Shown here piece by piece: positions 43,705 through 51,694 of a stretch of 64,000 nucleotides of DNA. How positions within the stretch are numbered: position 1 is the first letter of the stretch; each line of letters starts with the position of its first letter. The translations under genes were made by a program, and so were the position numbers. This DNA is from Weissella tructae. GTDB lineage: Bacteria > Bacillota > Bacilli > Lactobacillales > Lactobacillaceae. The stretch is taken from assembly GCF_000732905.1 (NCBI RefSeq), contig NZ_CP007588.1:682001-746000 (forward strand). Direction: 5' to 3'. The notes beneath the pieces were generated by a model. That model was given only the letters and a program-made list of their open reading frames with translations. It did no database searches and was not told the origin of the DNA.

Positions 43705-44883
43705 TTAACGACGTGTAATCAATGCTGATACACCCATACCACCACCGATACATAGTGCCGCAACTCCACGTTCTTCCGGTTGTAGCTCATGAATTAAACT
43801 TACAAGCACACGCGCACCAGATGCACCTACGGGATGTCCCAAAGCAATGGCTCCACCACGTGGGTTCACACGCGCTTCATCTACTGTTAGTAATTGATTA
43901 CTTGCCAAGGCTTGCGCTGCAAAAGCTTCATTTAACTCAAAGACATTGATATCATCTACCGTTAAGTCAGCATTACCAAGTAACTTATCAACCGCGTAGT
44001 AAGGTCCGACACCCATCAATGTTGGATCCAATCCAACTAGACTTGCGCCTTGCCATTCAGCCAAGGCTGTTAGTCCATATTGTTCTAGGGCATCTTCGCT
44101 GACCAACACAATCGCAGCGGCACCATCGTTAATCCCTGATGCATTCCCCGCTGTGACGCGACCATCTTCTTGGAAAGCAGGCTTTAGACGTGCTAGCTTT
44201 TCTAAACTTGAGTCTGGTCGAGGCCCTTCATCCTGAGTAATCATCGTTGTTTCACGCTTCACTGTAACAGGAACTGGCACAATTTCTGTATCAAAATCCC
44301 CACGTTCGATTGCCGCAGCGGCTTTTTGGTGACTAGCTAGACTAAATGCGTCCATTGCTTCACGGCTAATGTCATACTTTTGCGCCACGTTTTCAGCGGT
44401 AATCCCCATATGGAAATCGCCTTCAGCATCAGTCAAGGCATCTGATAGAATCGTATCACGCATCATCCCGTCACCCAGACGGTAACCAAAACGCGCTTTA
44501 TCTAACACATATGGCGCATTTGACATGCTTTCCATTCCACCAGCAACCATGATATCCGCTTGACCTGATTGAATCATTGCTGCGGCTAGATTAATACTTG
44601 TTAATCCAGAACCACAGACATCATTCATCGTAACCGCAGGGACACCATCCCCAAGACCTGCTAGTTGACTGGCTTGACGAGCTGGATTTTGTCCTGAACC
44701 GGCTTGAAGCACATTTCCCATGAAAACTTGATCCACGTTTGCTTCAGTAGGTAATTGTGCTTGGTTTAGCGCACCTTCAATCGCTAATCCACCCAACATA
44801 GCAGCGGTTTTGCTTGCTAACGCACCACCAAACTTACCGATTGGTGTTCGTTTCGCACCAACAATAAATACTCGCTTTACCAT
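43705..44883 (-). CDS. acetyl-CoA C-acetyltransferase (thiolase)
   Basis: Condenses two acetyl-CoA into acetoacetyl-CoA, the entry to the mevalonate pathway. The 392-aa product has the nucleophilic Cys in NDVCGSGLTSINLA (about residue 88), the NEAFAAQA segment, GHPVGASGAR with His, and the C-terminal Cys in CIGGGMG, all thiolase landmarks. GAGGAG lies 8 bases before the ATG. It stands alone, 12 kb from the mvk operon. HMG-CoA synthase and reductase genes are not in the window. Confidence 0.93.
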   Translation of the reverse strand: MVKRVFIVGAKRTPIGKFGGALASKTAAMLGGLAIEGALNQAQLPTEANVDQVFMGNVLQAGSGQNPARQASQLAGLGDGVPAVTMNDVCGSGLTSINLAAAMIQSGQADIMVAGGMESMSNAPYVLDKARFGYRLGDGMMRDTILSDALTDAEGDFHMGITAENVAQKYDISREAMDAFSLASHQKAAAAIERGDFDTEIVPVPVTVKRETTMITQDEGPRPDSSLEKLARLKPAFQEDGRVTAGNASGINDGAAAIVLVSEDALEQYGLTALAEWQGASLVGLDPTLMGVGPYYAVDKLLGNADLTVDDINVFELNEAFAAQALASNQLLTVDEARVNPRGGAIALGHPVGASGARVLVSLIHELQPEERGVAALCIGGGMGVSALITRR

Positions 44884-45055
44884 ATGTCATTCTCCTCGTT
44901 GTTTATGTATATGTAGTAAAACACGGTTAACTTGTTTTTAGCTTAATAGCATACTAAGTGCAAAGCTATATTATACGAAAAATTCAACTGTTGCAAAAGC
45001 GATATTATATAATTTAACTTTTTACATTTCCTATCATAATAAATGAATCCATCAT

Positions 45056-45092
45056 AAAAACGACTCGCTTTCATTTAAGCAAGTCGTTTTTT
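45056..45092 (-). terminator. terminator of the DyP peroxidase gene
   Basis: AAAAACGACTCGCTT and AAGCAAGTCGTTTTT pair with one mismatch; T-runs lie on both sides. Confidence 0.8.
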
Positions 45093-45118
45093 ATATCTTC
45101 TATTTAACGAACGCGTAA

Positions 45119-46069
45119 TTAGTCGTTTAATTCACCCGCTGCAATTTTGTCTAGCAAAGGACGAGATGGGATAAAGAATAATTGACCAGATTGAATTGTT
45201 GAGAAGCTCAACAAGAAATCATCCATATCAACCATTTGTTGTAACATTCCCTTCGTCACTTCCCAGTAACGTGAGTAACCAATAAAGTAAGTACCAGTGG
45301 CACCACCAGCAGGATCTGAAAATGGTACGTTCATGCGAATAATCTTTTGTTCTTCACCATCAACTTCAGTCTTAGAAGCCACATTATGTGCATTAGGCGC
45401 TTTGTCTTCATCCGCTAATTCCAAGTCAGAGAACTTTTCACGTCCCACGGCTTTGTCTTGCTTTTCAACAGACATCTTACGCCAGAAGTCCATGTCATGT
45501 TCCCACTTTTGTGGAAAGGCGTATGAACCATTCATAAAGAATTCGTCTTCTTCACCAACTAATGCATATGGCGCAGCGTCTTCAACTTGTGGGGCTTCCG
45601 TCCCATCAATGTATCCGATAATGGCACGTCCTTCAAAATAACGGAATCCTTTTGTTTCATCAATCACTTCTGCGAATGGTGATAAGAACTGCATGTATTG
45701 TGTTAGTAATTCATACAAGACAGCTGCGTTCCCTGCACGGACATGAAGGAAGATATCTCCTTCAGATGCTGGCATTGCTGAGTTAGGACCAGAGACCCCT
45801 TCAAATGTTGTTAATTCGCGTGGCTTAGGTGCAGTTGGGAATAAATAGTCCCATCCTTCACTACTAAACCCATACGAAACACGTAAGTTTGCTTCGGGTT
45901 GACGGATTTTCATTGAGCGATTAATTGCTTGTGTACGATCAACGAATTCTTGCATCCCTTCTTGCGTCTCTGCTTGATTTTCACGCTTCAAACGTAGTAC
46001 AACGAATACAACGTTTTCACCAATGTCCTTCCAAACATCCTGTGCTAAATTCGGATTAATGTCTACCAT
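45119..46069 (-). CDS. DyP-type heme peroxidase
   Basis: A 316-aa dye-decolorising-type peroxidase. The family motif GxxDG is seen as IIGYIDGTEAP, the proximal heme ligand is probably His in NAHNVA, and the distal Arg lies in YFIGYSRYWEV. The protein has no signal peptide, so it is cytosolic. GGAGG lies 8 bases before the start at 46069; an in-frame extension to 46141 crosses the promoter. A near-perfect PerR box lies at 46132-46146 and perR is next to it, so peroxide induction is likely. Its natural substrate is unknown. Confidence 0.9.
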   Translation of the reverse strand: MVDINPNLAQDVWKDIGENVVFVVLRLKRENQAETQEGMQEFVDRTQAINRSMKIRQPEANLRVSYGFSSEGWDYLFPTAPKPRELTTFEGVSGPNSAMPASEGDIFLHVRAGNAAVLYELLTQYMQFLSPFAEVIDETKGFRYFEGRAIIGYIDGTEAPQVEDAAPYALVGEEDEFFMNGSYAFPQKWEHDMDFWRKMSVEKQDKAVGREKFSDLELADEDKAPNAHNVASKTEVDGEEQKIIRMNVPFSDPAGGATGTYFIGYSRYWEVTKGMLQQMVDMDDFLLSFSTIQSGQLFFIPSRPLLDKIAAGELND

Positions 46070-46105
46070 TTTCTTGCCTCCTAATATGTCACACCATTCT
46101 CTGTG

Positions 46106-46111
46106 ATTGGT
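46106..46111 (-). promoter_or_regulatory. promoter -10 of the DyP gene
   Basis: Minus-strand TATAAT around 46119-46124 lies 17 bases after TTTAGA (overlapping the PerR box) and about 50 bases before the ATG at 46069. Positions are given for the general area; initiation falls near 46108. Confidence 0.5.
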
Positions 46112-46131
46112 TGTTTTTATTATACCACAAA

Positions 46132-46146
46132 TTATAATCATTCTAA
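46132..46146 (-). promoter_or_regulatory. PerR box upstream of the DyP gene
   Basis: Minus strand TTAGAATGATTATAA matches the PerR consensus TTATAATNATTATAA in 13 of 14 fixed positions. It lies across the -35/spacer of the DyP promoter. perR is the next gene upstream. Confidence 0.72.
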
Positions 46147-46220
46147 ATTAGAAAAAGATTTAGTTTTGAAAACTTATACATCATTTTCAAATAATTAACA
46201 TCCCCAAGAACATACATATA

Positions 46221-46250
46221 AAAAAGACAGCCACTTTCGTGACTGCCTTT
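46221..46250 (-). terminator. terminator of perR
   Basis: AAAGGCAGTCAC and GTGGCTGTCTTT pair with two G-U pairs around GAAA; the minus strand continues TTTTAT. Confidence 0.75.
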
Positions 46251-46263
46251 TAATCATTTATCT

Positions 46264-46707
46264 TTATTTTGATGCAGTGTTTAACTTTGCTTGGCACGCT
46301 GGACATAGCCCTTGTACTTCGACATGGTAACCACTGACCTTGTAGCCTGTTTCTTCACTCGCAATACGTGTTAATTGACTCATGTCAAAATTTTCACCGT
46401 CAGTAATTAACCCACAGGAAACACACATCGCATGATAATGTGGCGTTCCAAAATAATCAAAATGCTGTTTACCATCCACATCACTATCAATGACCAAGAC
46501 CAGTTGAACCTCTTGTAACATTTCTAATGTGTTATAGATCGTTGCTACACTAATCTGTTGTCCTTCTTCGGCTAAACCTTGATGAATCATTTCCGCTGTT
46601 GGGTGCGTATGTTGTGCGGCTAAATAACGCAAAATCAATTGTCGTTGATTCGTCATTTTATATCCCGCTGCACGAATATGTTCTAAGGCATGTTCAATTG
46701 AATCCAT
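46264..46707 (-). CDS. perR: Fur-family regulator, PerR type
   Basis: A 147-aa metal-dependent repressor. The winged helix (residues about 18-75) carries MTNQRQLILRYLAAQHTHPTAEMIH and QISVATIYNTLEML (recognition helix). Two CxxC motifs (CVSCG and CPACQ) form the zinc site; His/Asp residues between them (HFDYFGTPHYH) are regulatory metal ligands. Fur and PerR are hard to tell apart by sequence alone, but the neighbouring peroxidase with a PerR-type box favours PerR. It follows the serine hydrolase gene after 11 bases, so it may be in one transcript with it. Confidence 0.85.
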   Translation of the reverse strand: MDSIEHALEHIRAAGYKMTNQRQLILRYLAAQHTHPTAEMIHQGLAEEGQQISVATIYNTLEMLQEVQLVLVIDSDVDGKQHFDYFGTPHYHAMCVSCGLITDGENFDMSQLTRIASEETGYKVSGYHVEVQGLCPACQAKLNTASK

Positions 46708-46718
46708 TTTCAGCCTCC

Positions 46719-47879
46719 TTATTTCATGGTCATCCAGATATCAAAAATAGGCTTTGCAAGATCATAATCAAGGTTTCCCGTTGCACGATTGCTAAACAAC
46801 ACAACACCATTTTTACCAGAATCATCTAAAACAATACTTGGTTCGAAACTTTGTAATTGTCCATGTATATGATAGCCATAGTCACGTTTATACATTCCCG
46901 CTGCATAGCCATTTGGCTTACCTTCACGGGGTTTCGTCAAATCTGAAAATTCCGTTGTAGTTAAATTAGCCCCTTGAATTTCATCGCTGATTAATCGATA
47001 CGTTTCCCAAGCTGACATAAATGAGTTTCCAGTTCCCATTTCACGCTTAAAGCGTTGGGGGTTAAACTTTTTGGCCTCCCCTTCACGATTAATCGCAATA
47101 GGTCGATTATGCGCTTTTTCAAATTCATCAACGCTTAAAATTTGGTACTTCGGCTTGATATCTTGCGCCACTAATTCATCATACGATTTATTCGTTAGTT
47201 TATGCAAGACACCGGTTAAAATTTGATAGTTTGTTGCATTGTATTTCCATTTTTCAGGCTTTACGCCATACGTCAAATTCCCCAAATAATAAGCCGTATA
47301 TTCTTCCTCGGACATTTCATTTGGCGCATAGCCTGCCCCTTGGTACGGCGCATCCATTCGAATTAAATCTCGTAAAGTCGTTTCGTGTGCGCCAGGTAAG
47401 TCAGGATAAAATTCAGCTAACGACGTGTCTAAACTCATCTTTTTGCGCGTTAGTTCTTTTTGCAACAAATATGCCGTCACATTTTTTGAAATAGACGTCA
47501 ATGCGATTGGCGCATCCGGATCATATACCTTCCCCGGAGCCATTTCACCAAATCCCTGTTGCCAGACAGCTTTCCCATCGCGCACAAGTAAAATGGTTCC
47601 TTGATACGCTTGCTGTTCGATTAAGGTCATAATTGGCGCATACGCAGGGTCGGTTGTTTTACCAATCGTTCCCAGCGGATCACCAATCTTAGATTCTTTA
47701 ACCTTAGGACTCGCTATCTTTTTTAAATTAGCGATTTGTTCACGCGTCTCTTGTACGCCTTCATCTTTTTGTTGCGCCCATACACCCACCATACCAATGG
47801 CGATAATACTTAATACACTAATCGTTGCAATCCCTTGCCATTTTTTGTCTAATTTCACTATTTCAAAATCCACTTTCAT
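46719..47879 (-). CDS. serine hydrolase, beta-lactamase/penicillin-binding-like (FmtA/PBP4* type)
   Basis: A 386-aa membrane-anchored protein: helix at residues about 15-35 and an extracellular beta-lactamase-fold domain. Active-site motifs are SISK (SxxK in ALTSISKNV), YNATN (YxN) and HIHGQ (HxG). The fold covers esterases, transpeptidase-like and D-amino-acid-modifying proteins; teichoic-acid D-alanyl esterase (FmtA) activity is one option. There is no clear ribosome site, so the start is uncertain. It sits 11 bases upstream of perR on the same strand. Confidence 0.8.
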   Translation of the reverse strand: MKVDFEIVKLDKKWQGIATISVLSIIAIGMVGVWAQQKDEGVQETREQIANLKKIASPKVKESKIGDPLGTIGKTTDPAYAPIMTLIEQQAYQGTILLVRDGKAVWQQGFGEMAPGKVYDPDAPIALTSISKNVTAYLLQKELTRKKMSLDTSLAEFYPDLPGAHETTLRDLIRMDAPYQGAGYAPNEMSEEEYTAYYLGNLTYGVKPEKWKYNATNYQILTGVLHKLTNKSYDELVAQDIKPKYQILSVDEFEKAHNRPIAINREGEAKKFNPQRFKREMGTGNSFMSAWETYRLISDEIQGANLTTTEFSDLTKPREGKPNGYAAGMYKRDYGYHIHGQLQSFEPSIVLDDSGKNGVVLFSNRATGNLDYDLAKPIFDIWMTMK

Positions 47880-47965
47880 TAACTTAAATACTCTGTATTC
47901 AATTGTAAGCCATTTATTAATAGTTTGATATGGTTAATTCTAGGAAAATGGCAGGTTCATCCTGG

Positions 47966-48748
47966 TTAATGGTGCGTATCTCCAGGCAAAACAAGTTGCC
48001 AGTGTGCGTTAAAGAAACGACGTACGGCCATATAACTTGTCAACATTGATGCAATAGCGGTCGCTGACAACAATGTAAAGGCAACAACAATTTGATATTT
48101 AATTGCATACACTGGATCAACTCCCGCCATAATTAGTCCAGACATCATCCCTGGCAAACTGACTAATCCATACGTACGGATTGAGTCAATTGTGGGTTGC
48201 ATACCAATACGGACCGCTTCGTTAGCGATTAACTTTCCGGCTTCACTAGGGCGTGATCCTAATGCCAAGCGTTCCATGATTGCCCCTTGTTGGTCTTTAA
48301 ATTGTTGATTCAAACCACGGAACACCAATCCCACAGCAACCATTGAATTTCCAGCTACCATTCCTGTAAAGGGAATCACTTGATAAGGGACAAATTTAAT
48401 GGCCCCACTAGCGACCAAAATGCCAACTGTAATCGTGGTTGATGACAAGATTGCGATTAGTGCGATGCTGAATGCATGTGGCAATTTGTCACTTCGTCCC
48501 TTTGCATTCCAAGCCGCATTAAAGATAATCACCAACACCATTGCCAATGTTAACCATACTTCATTCACGCTAAAAATAGTGTGTAAAACAAAGCCGACAA
48601 TCGTCAATTGCACCACCGCACGAATCACGGAAATGATTGTCTCTTTTCCCAAATTCAAACGATAACGATAACTAACCAACAAAGACACTGCCACTAACCC
48701 CAGTGACAACATTAAAGATGTGTTACTAATATCAACGGTCGTATTCAT
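47966..48748 (-). CDS. fetB: FetB-type ABC transporter permease (UPF0014)
   Basis: A 260-aa permease with about seven helices of the UPF0014 family (FetB; YbbM). Signatures are FNAAWNAKGRSDKLPHAF, PFTGMVAGNSMVAVGLVFRGL, ALGSRPSEAG and LVSLPGMMSGLIMAGVDPVYAIKYQIVVAF. In E. coli FetAB exports iron and protects from peroxide. AAGG/GGGAAAG lies before the start at 48748; it overlaps the end of fetA by 17 bases. Confidence 0.88.
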   Translation of the reverse strand: MNTTVDISNTSLMLSLGLVAVSLLVSYRYRLNLGKETIISVIRAVVQLTIVGFVLHTIFSVNEVWLTLAMVLVIIFNAAWNAKGRSDKLPHAFSIALIAILSSTTITVGILVASGAIKFVPYQVIPFTGMVAGNSMVAVGLVFRGLNQQFKDQQGAIMERLALGSRPSEAGKLIANEAVRIGMQPTIDSIRTYGLVSLPGMMSGLIMAGVDPVYAIKYQIVVAFTLLSATAIASMLTSYMAVRRFFNAHWQLVLPGDTHH

Positions 48749-49385
48749 AAATCTTTCCCTTTCCTTCTTGGAGACGTAATTCAAGACGTGCGTGCGCGAT
48801 TTCATCTGCATCATGGGTCACGGCTAAAATACCAAATTCATATTTAGCCTGCATCTTAACAATCAATTCCCATAGTTCAGCTTTACTGTGTGCATCTAAT
48901 CCAGTTGAAATTTCATCTAATAGTAGAAACTTTGGTGGGAATAATAAATTACGAATAACCGCAATACGTTGTCGTTGCCCACCAGATAATTCATGAATAT
49001 CACGTTCTAAGAAATCAGGCGTTAAACCAACCATCCCCAATAACTCAATTTGACGGTCACGGTCAATTGCCTTTTCACGTACTTGATAAGGCAAGTCTAG
49101 ATTTTCTTGTACCGTTTCACCAAACAGTTGTGCCATTTGTACGGCATACGATACATCTTCACGATATGATTCAATATCTTGATCCCATTGTGACACGCCA
49201 TTCAATAGTATTTCACCGCTCGTCGCATCTTGTAGCCCCGCGATAATTTTTAATAGCGTACTCTTCCCACTTCCAGACTCTCCTGTGATGGTCAACCATT
49301 GTCCACCTGTCAGTTCAAAACTAACATCACTGAAGACATCTTCTTCATAACGAATACCTAACTGCTTAACTTCTAATTTGTCCAT
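48732..49385 (-). CDS. fetA: FetA-type ABC transporter ATP-binding protein
   Basis: A 217-aa ATPase with Walker A GESGSGKST (residues about 34-42), signature LSGGQRQR and Walker B FLLLDEISTGLD. It couples to the overlapping fetB; together they form a FetAB-type exporter of iron or a related metal. AGGGG lies 8 bases upstream. A PerR-like box and a promoter overlapping a terminator are at 49403-49461, which would tie export to peroxide stress. Confidence 0.88.
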   Translation of the reverse strand: MDKLEVKQLGIRYEEDVFSDVSFELTGGQWLTITGESGSGKSTLLKIIAGLQDATSGEILLNGVSQWDQDIESYREDVSYAVQMAQLFGETVQENLDLPYQVREKAIDRDRQIELLGMVGLTPDFLERDIHELSGGQRQRIAVIRNLLFPPKFLLLDEISTGLDAHSKAELWELIVKMQAKYEFGILAVTHDADEIAHARLELRLQEGKGKIYEYDR

Positions 49386-49402
49386 AGCTTTTCCCCTAAA
49401 TA

Positions 49403-49432
49403 AAAAGACTTGAAGAACCTTTCTTCAAGTCT
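49403..49432 (-). terminator. terminator between the hydrolase and fetA genes
   Basis: AGACTTGAAGAA and TTCTTCAAGTCT form a 12-pair stem with a short loop; the minus strand continues TTTTTATTT. The fetA promoter lies directly upstream so that transcripts starting there contain only half the hairpin. Confidence 0.75.
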
Positions 49433-49461
49433 ATTCTACATCTAATTTAGAATGATTACAA
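49433..49461 (-). promoter_or_regulatory. fetAB promoter with PerR-like box
   Basis: Minus strand TTGTAA (49456-49461), 17 bases, TAGAAT (49433-49438). The -35 lies in TTGTAATCATTCTAA (49447-49461), which matches the PerR box in 12 of 14 fixed positions and equals the DyP box apart from one base. Initiation near 49426. Confidence 0.6.
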
Positions 49462-49476
49462 TTTAAAAATGTGATA

Positions 49477-50274
49477 TTAATCACGATTAGTCATTAATAA
49501 AAAGGAAATCACCTGTTCATTAAATGCCTTTGGCGCCTCTGCATGCGGTAAGTGTCCGGTATTTGGTATGATTGCAAACGATCCCTGTTTCGCTAAATTT
49601 GCACAATACTCGGCATGTTCCGGCGACCATAAGGGAGATTTTTCACCTGCAATAAATAATTGTGGCTTATCTACTGCAGCAATAACTGATTGCCACATGG
49701 CTACAACATGACTTTCCAATAAACGCTGATTATCCGATGTATTGAATGCGTATTTGTCTTTCTCATTTTTAATTTCTTTAAAAATATCATCGGGTAAGCG
49801 ATTAACTGTCATTTTTGTTTGCTTGAAATGATCAAACACCTCAGGAACACTCGCCCAAGTCGTCTCAAATAAACTGTAAGGCCAAGTATCAACAGCTAAA
49901 CATTGTGGTGACTCATCGATTGTCACAATTTTCGCAATCTTTTCGGTCCCAAACAATTTCATGTAACTCCACGTTACTGCTGCTCCCATCGAATGTGCAA
50001 TAAATATCACATGATCCAATTCTAACGCCGCAATTAATTCTGCAATATCTACACTCAATCTAGAAATCGTCGCATTAGGGTCAACTGAAGACCGACCGTG
50101 ATTTCGCAGATCAACTTGAATCACACGAAATCCAGCCTGTAAACATGTATCTACTTGTCCATAAAATTCACTATGACGTCCTGAAAACCCATGAATAAAT
50201 ATGATTGGCTGGGCTGATTTTGATCCAAAATCCGTAAAATAAATCGTATTTCCATCGTTTAAAAATAATTCCAT
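49477..50274 (-). CDS. alpha/beta hydrolase
   Basis: A 265-aa hydrolase of the alpha/beta fold. HGFSGRHSEFY forms the oxyanion loop, AHSMGAAVTW contains the nucleophilic Ser (GxSxG variant HSMGA), and TGHLPHAE holds the catalytic His; the acid is likely Asp in DESPQ or later. The class includes esterases, lactonases and haloperoxidase-like enzymes, so substrate cannot be given. No strong ribosome site is seen. It is upstream of fetAB but separated by a terminator. Confidence 0.85.
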   Translation of the reverse strand: MELFLNDGNTIYFTDFGSKSAQPIIFIHGFSGRHSEFYGQVDTCLQAGFRVIQVDLRNHGRSSVDPNATISRLSVDIAELIAALELDHVIFIAHSMGAAVTWSYMKLFGTEKIAKIVTIDESPQCLAVDTWPYSLFETTWASVPEVFDHFKQTKMTVNRLPDDIFKEIKNEKDKYAFNTSDNQRLLESHVVAMWQSVIAAVDKPQLFIAGEKSPLWSPEHAEYCANLAKQGSFAIIPNTGHLPHAEAPKAFNEQVISFLLMTNRD

Positions 50275-50487
50275 TTTTCGCCACTTTCTTATTAATTGTA
50301 CATATTTTTATGATTTGTTAATGTTTTCTCATGTAGAGTATATTAAGTGGCTTAAAAGATAAATTTATGTCTCTAAACCTTGATAACTTAACTTTATCTT
50401 TTAATTATAACCGAATAAATGCCGCGATTATATGACCCATCTACGATATTTACAAATTTTAAAATCACAACTATTTATTGAAAATAG

Positions 50488-50522
50488 TTGTATATAATTT
50501 GTATACGGCATATAATGTATAC
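50488..50522 (+). promoter_or_regulatory. promoter and inverted repeat of the SorC-type regulator gene
   Basis: TTGTAT (50488-50493), 17 bases, TATAAT (50511-50516). GTATAC occurs at 50501-50506 and 50517-50522, forming an inverted repeat around the -10, a likely operator for self-control. The core ATACGGCATATAAT recurs at 54307-54320 with one change. Confidence 0.55.
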
Positions 50523-50556
50523 TATACTTATAAAACGAATAGAAAGAAGGACTATA

Positions 50557-51507
50557 ATGGCAAAAAGCATGAACCATCGTGATCTTTTGGCTAGTCTAGC
50601 CCAAGATTACTACCTATCACAACTATCTCTAGCTGACTTGGTTGAAAAATATGACCTAAGTCGCTACCTTGTTAACAAGTATCTTGAAGATGCACGTAAA
50701 GAAGGTGTCGTAACAATTAACGTTGCGGCCCCTAATCCACGTAATCTTGAGATGGAAAATCGATTCCAAGAACTCTTTGATATCGATAATATCCACATCA
50801 TTAGCGATAGCTTGAACCCTATTGAAACCAGTGAAAATGCGCTAAATTACGCAGCACATCAAATTGCACCTTTGATTACACAAAGTAAAGTCGTTGGACT
50901 TACTTGGGGAAGCACAGTCTACAATTTGATTCAAAACTTCCCGGTTTCAATTCAAGAAGACATCACCTTCACGCAATTCCTTGGGGAAAACATGAAGTAT
51001 AAGTCTGACGTTGGTTCTATGCGCATGGTTGAACTAGCCGCCTCTAAGTTTTCTGCAGAATACTTAACAATGGCTGGTCCTCTATATGTTTTGAACGAAT
51101 CTGTTCGTGAAGGTATGAAACAAGAAATGGCTATTCGCCCTTCTTTCGAAGCCGCACAACACATGGACTTCCTATTCACAGCACTTGGAACAGTTGCTTC
51201 TCTAAACAGTATTCCTGTTTGGCGTGATAATGCTGATTCTATTCTAGCTGGAGTTGATCAAGACGAAATTGCTGGTATGGTTTATGGACGTCCATTCGAT
51301 ATTGATGGAAACTTCCTATCATTAGAACATGATCATGTTTTCGGTCTAGATATTGATACAATTATGTCTACACCACGTCGTTTTGCTGTGGTTAAGAGCA
51401 AATTTAAGACAAACGCTATTATTGGTGCCCTTCGTGGTAAGTTCTTCACTGACGTTGTGATGACAGAAGCCGTTGCGCGTCGTGTCCTAAACGACATTAC
51501 CGACTAA
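50557..51507 (+). CDS. SorC-family sugar-binding transcriptional regulator
   Basis: A 316-aa regulator. The N-terminal helix-turn-helix (residues about 8-55) has YLSQLSLADLVEKYDLSRYL and NKYLEDARKEG. The C-terminal SorC effector domain (about 65-316) shows VVGLTWGSTVYNLI (sugar-phosphate binding) and FTQFLGENM. Members sense phosphorylated sugars such as deoxyribose-5-P or fructose bisphosphate. AAGAAGG lies before the start at 50557; an upstream frame overlaps the promoter. No sugar genes flank it. Followed by a terminator at 51547. Confidence 0.88.
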   Translation: MAKSMNHRDLLASLAQDYYLSQLSLADLVEKYDLSRYLVNKYLEDARKEGVVTINVAAPNPRNLEMENRFQELFDIDNIHIISDSLNPIETSENALNYAAHQIAPLITQSKVVGLTWGSTVYNLIQNFPVSIQEDITFTQFLGENMKYKSDVGSMRMVELAASKFSAEYLTMAGPLYVLNESVREGMKQEMAIRPSFEAAQHMDFLFTALGTVASLNSIPVWRDNADSILAGVDQDEIAGMVYGRPFDIDGNFLSLEHDHVFGLDIDTIMSTPRRFAVVKSKFKTNAIIGALRGKFFTDVVMTEAVARRVLNDITD

Positions 51508-51546
51508 GCTAAGTCATACGACGACAAAAAACAAATGCAATATATC

Positions 51547-51582
51547 AAAAAGACTAACCAATTATGTGGTTAGTCTTTTTTT
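51547..51582 (+). terminator. terminator of the SorC-type gene
   Basis: AAAAAGACTAACCA and TGGTTAGTCTTTTT form a perfect stem around ATTATG, then TTT. Confidence 0.88.
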
Positions 51583-51651
51583 GTATCCCTTTAAATCACC
51601 ACCATCTGCTTCATCCCCTGTATAAGTAGTTTGACTCAATAACAAGTAAAC

Positions 51652-51684
51652 AAAAAAAGCAATGGATAATATCATCCATTGCTT
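51652..51684 (-). terminator. terminator of the Bce-type transporter genes
   Basis: AAGCAATGGAT and ATCCATTGCTT pair; the minus strand continues with TTTTTTTG. Confidence 0.85.
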
Positions 51685-51694
51685 GCTATCAAAC

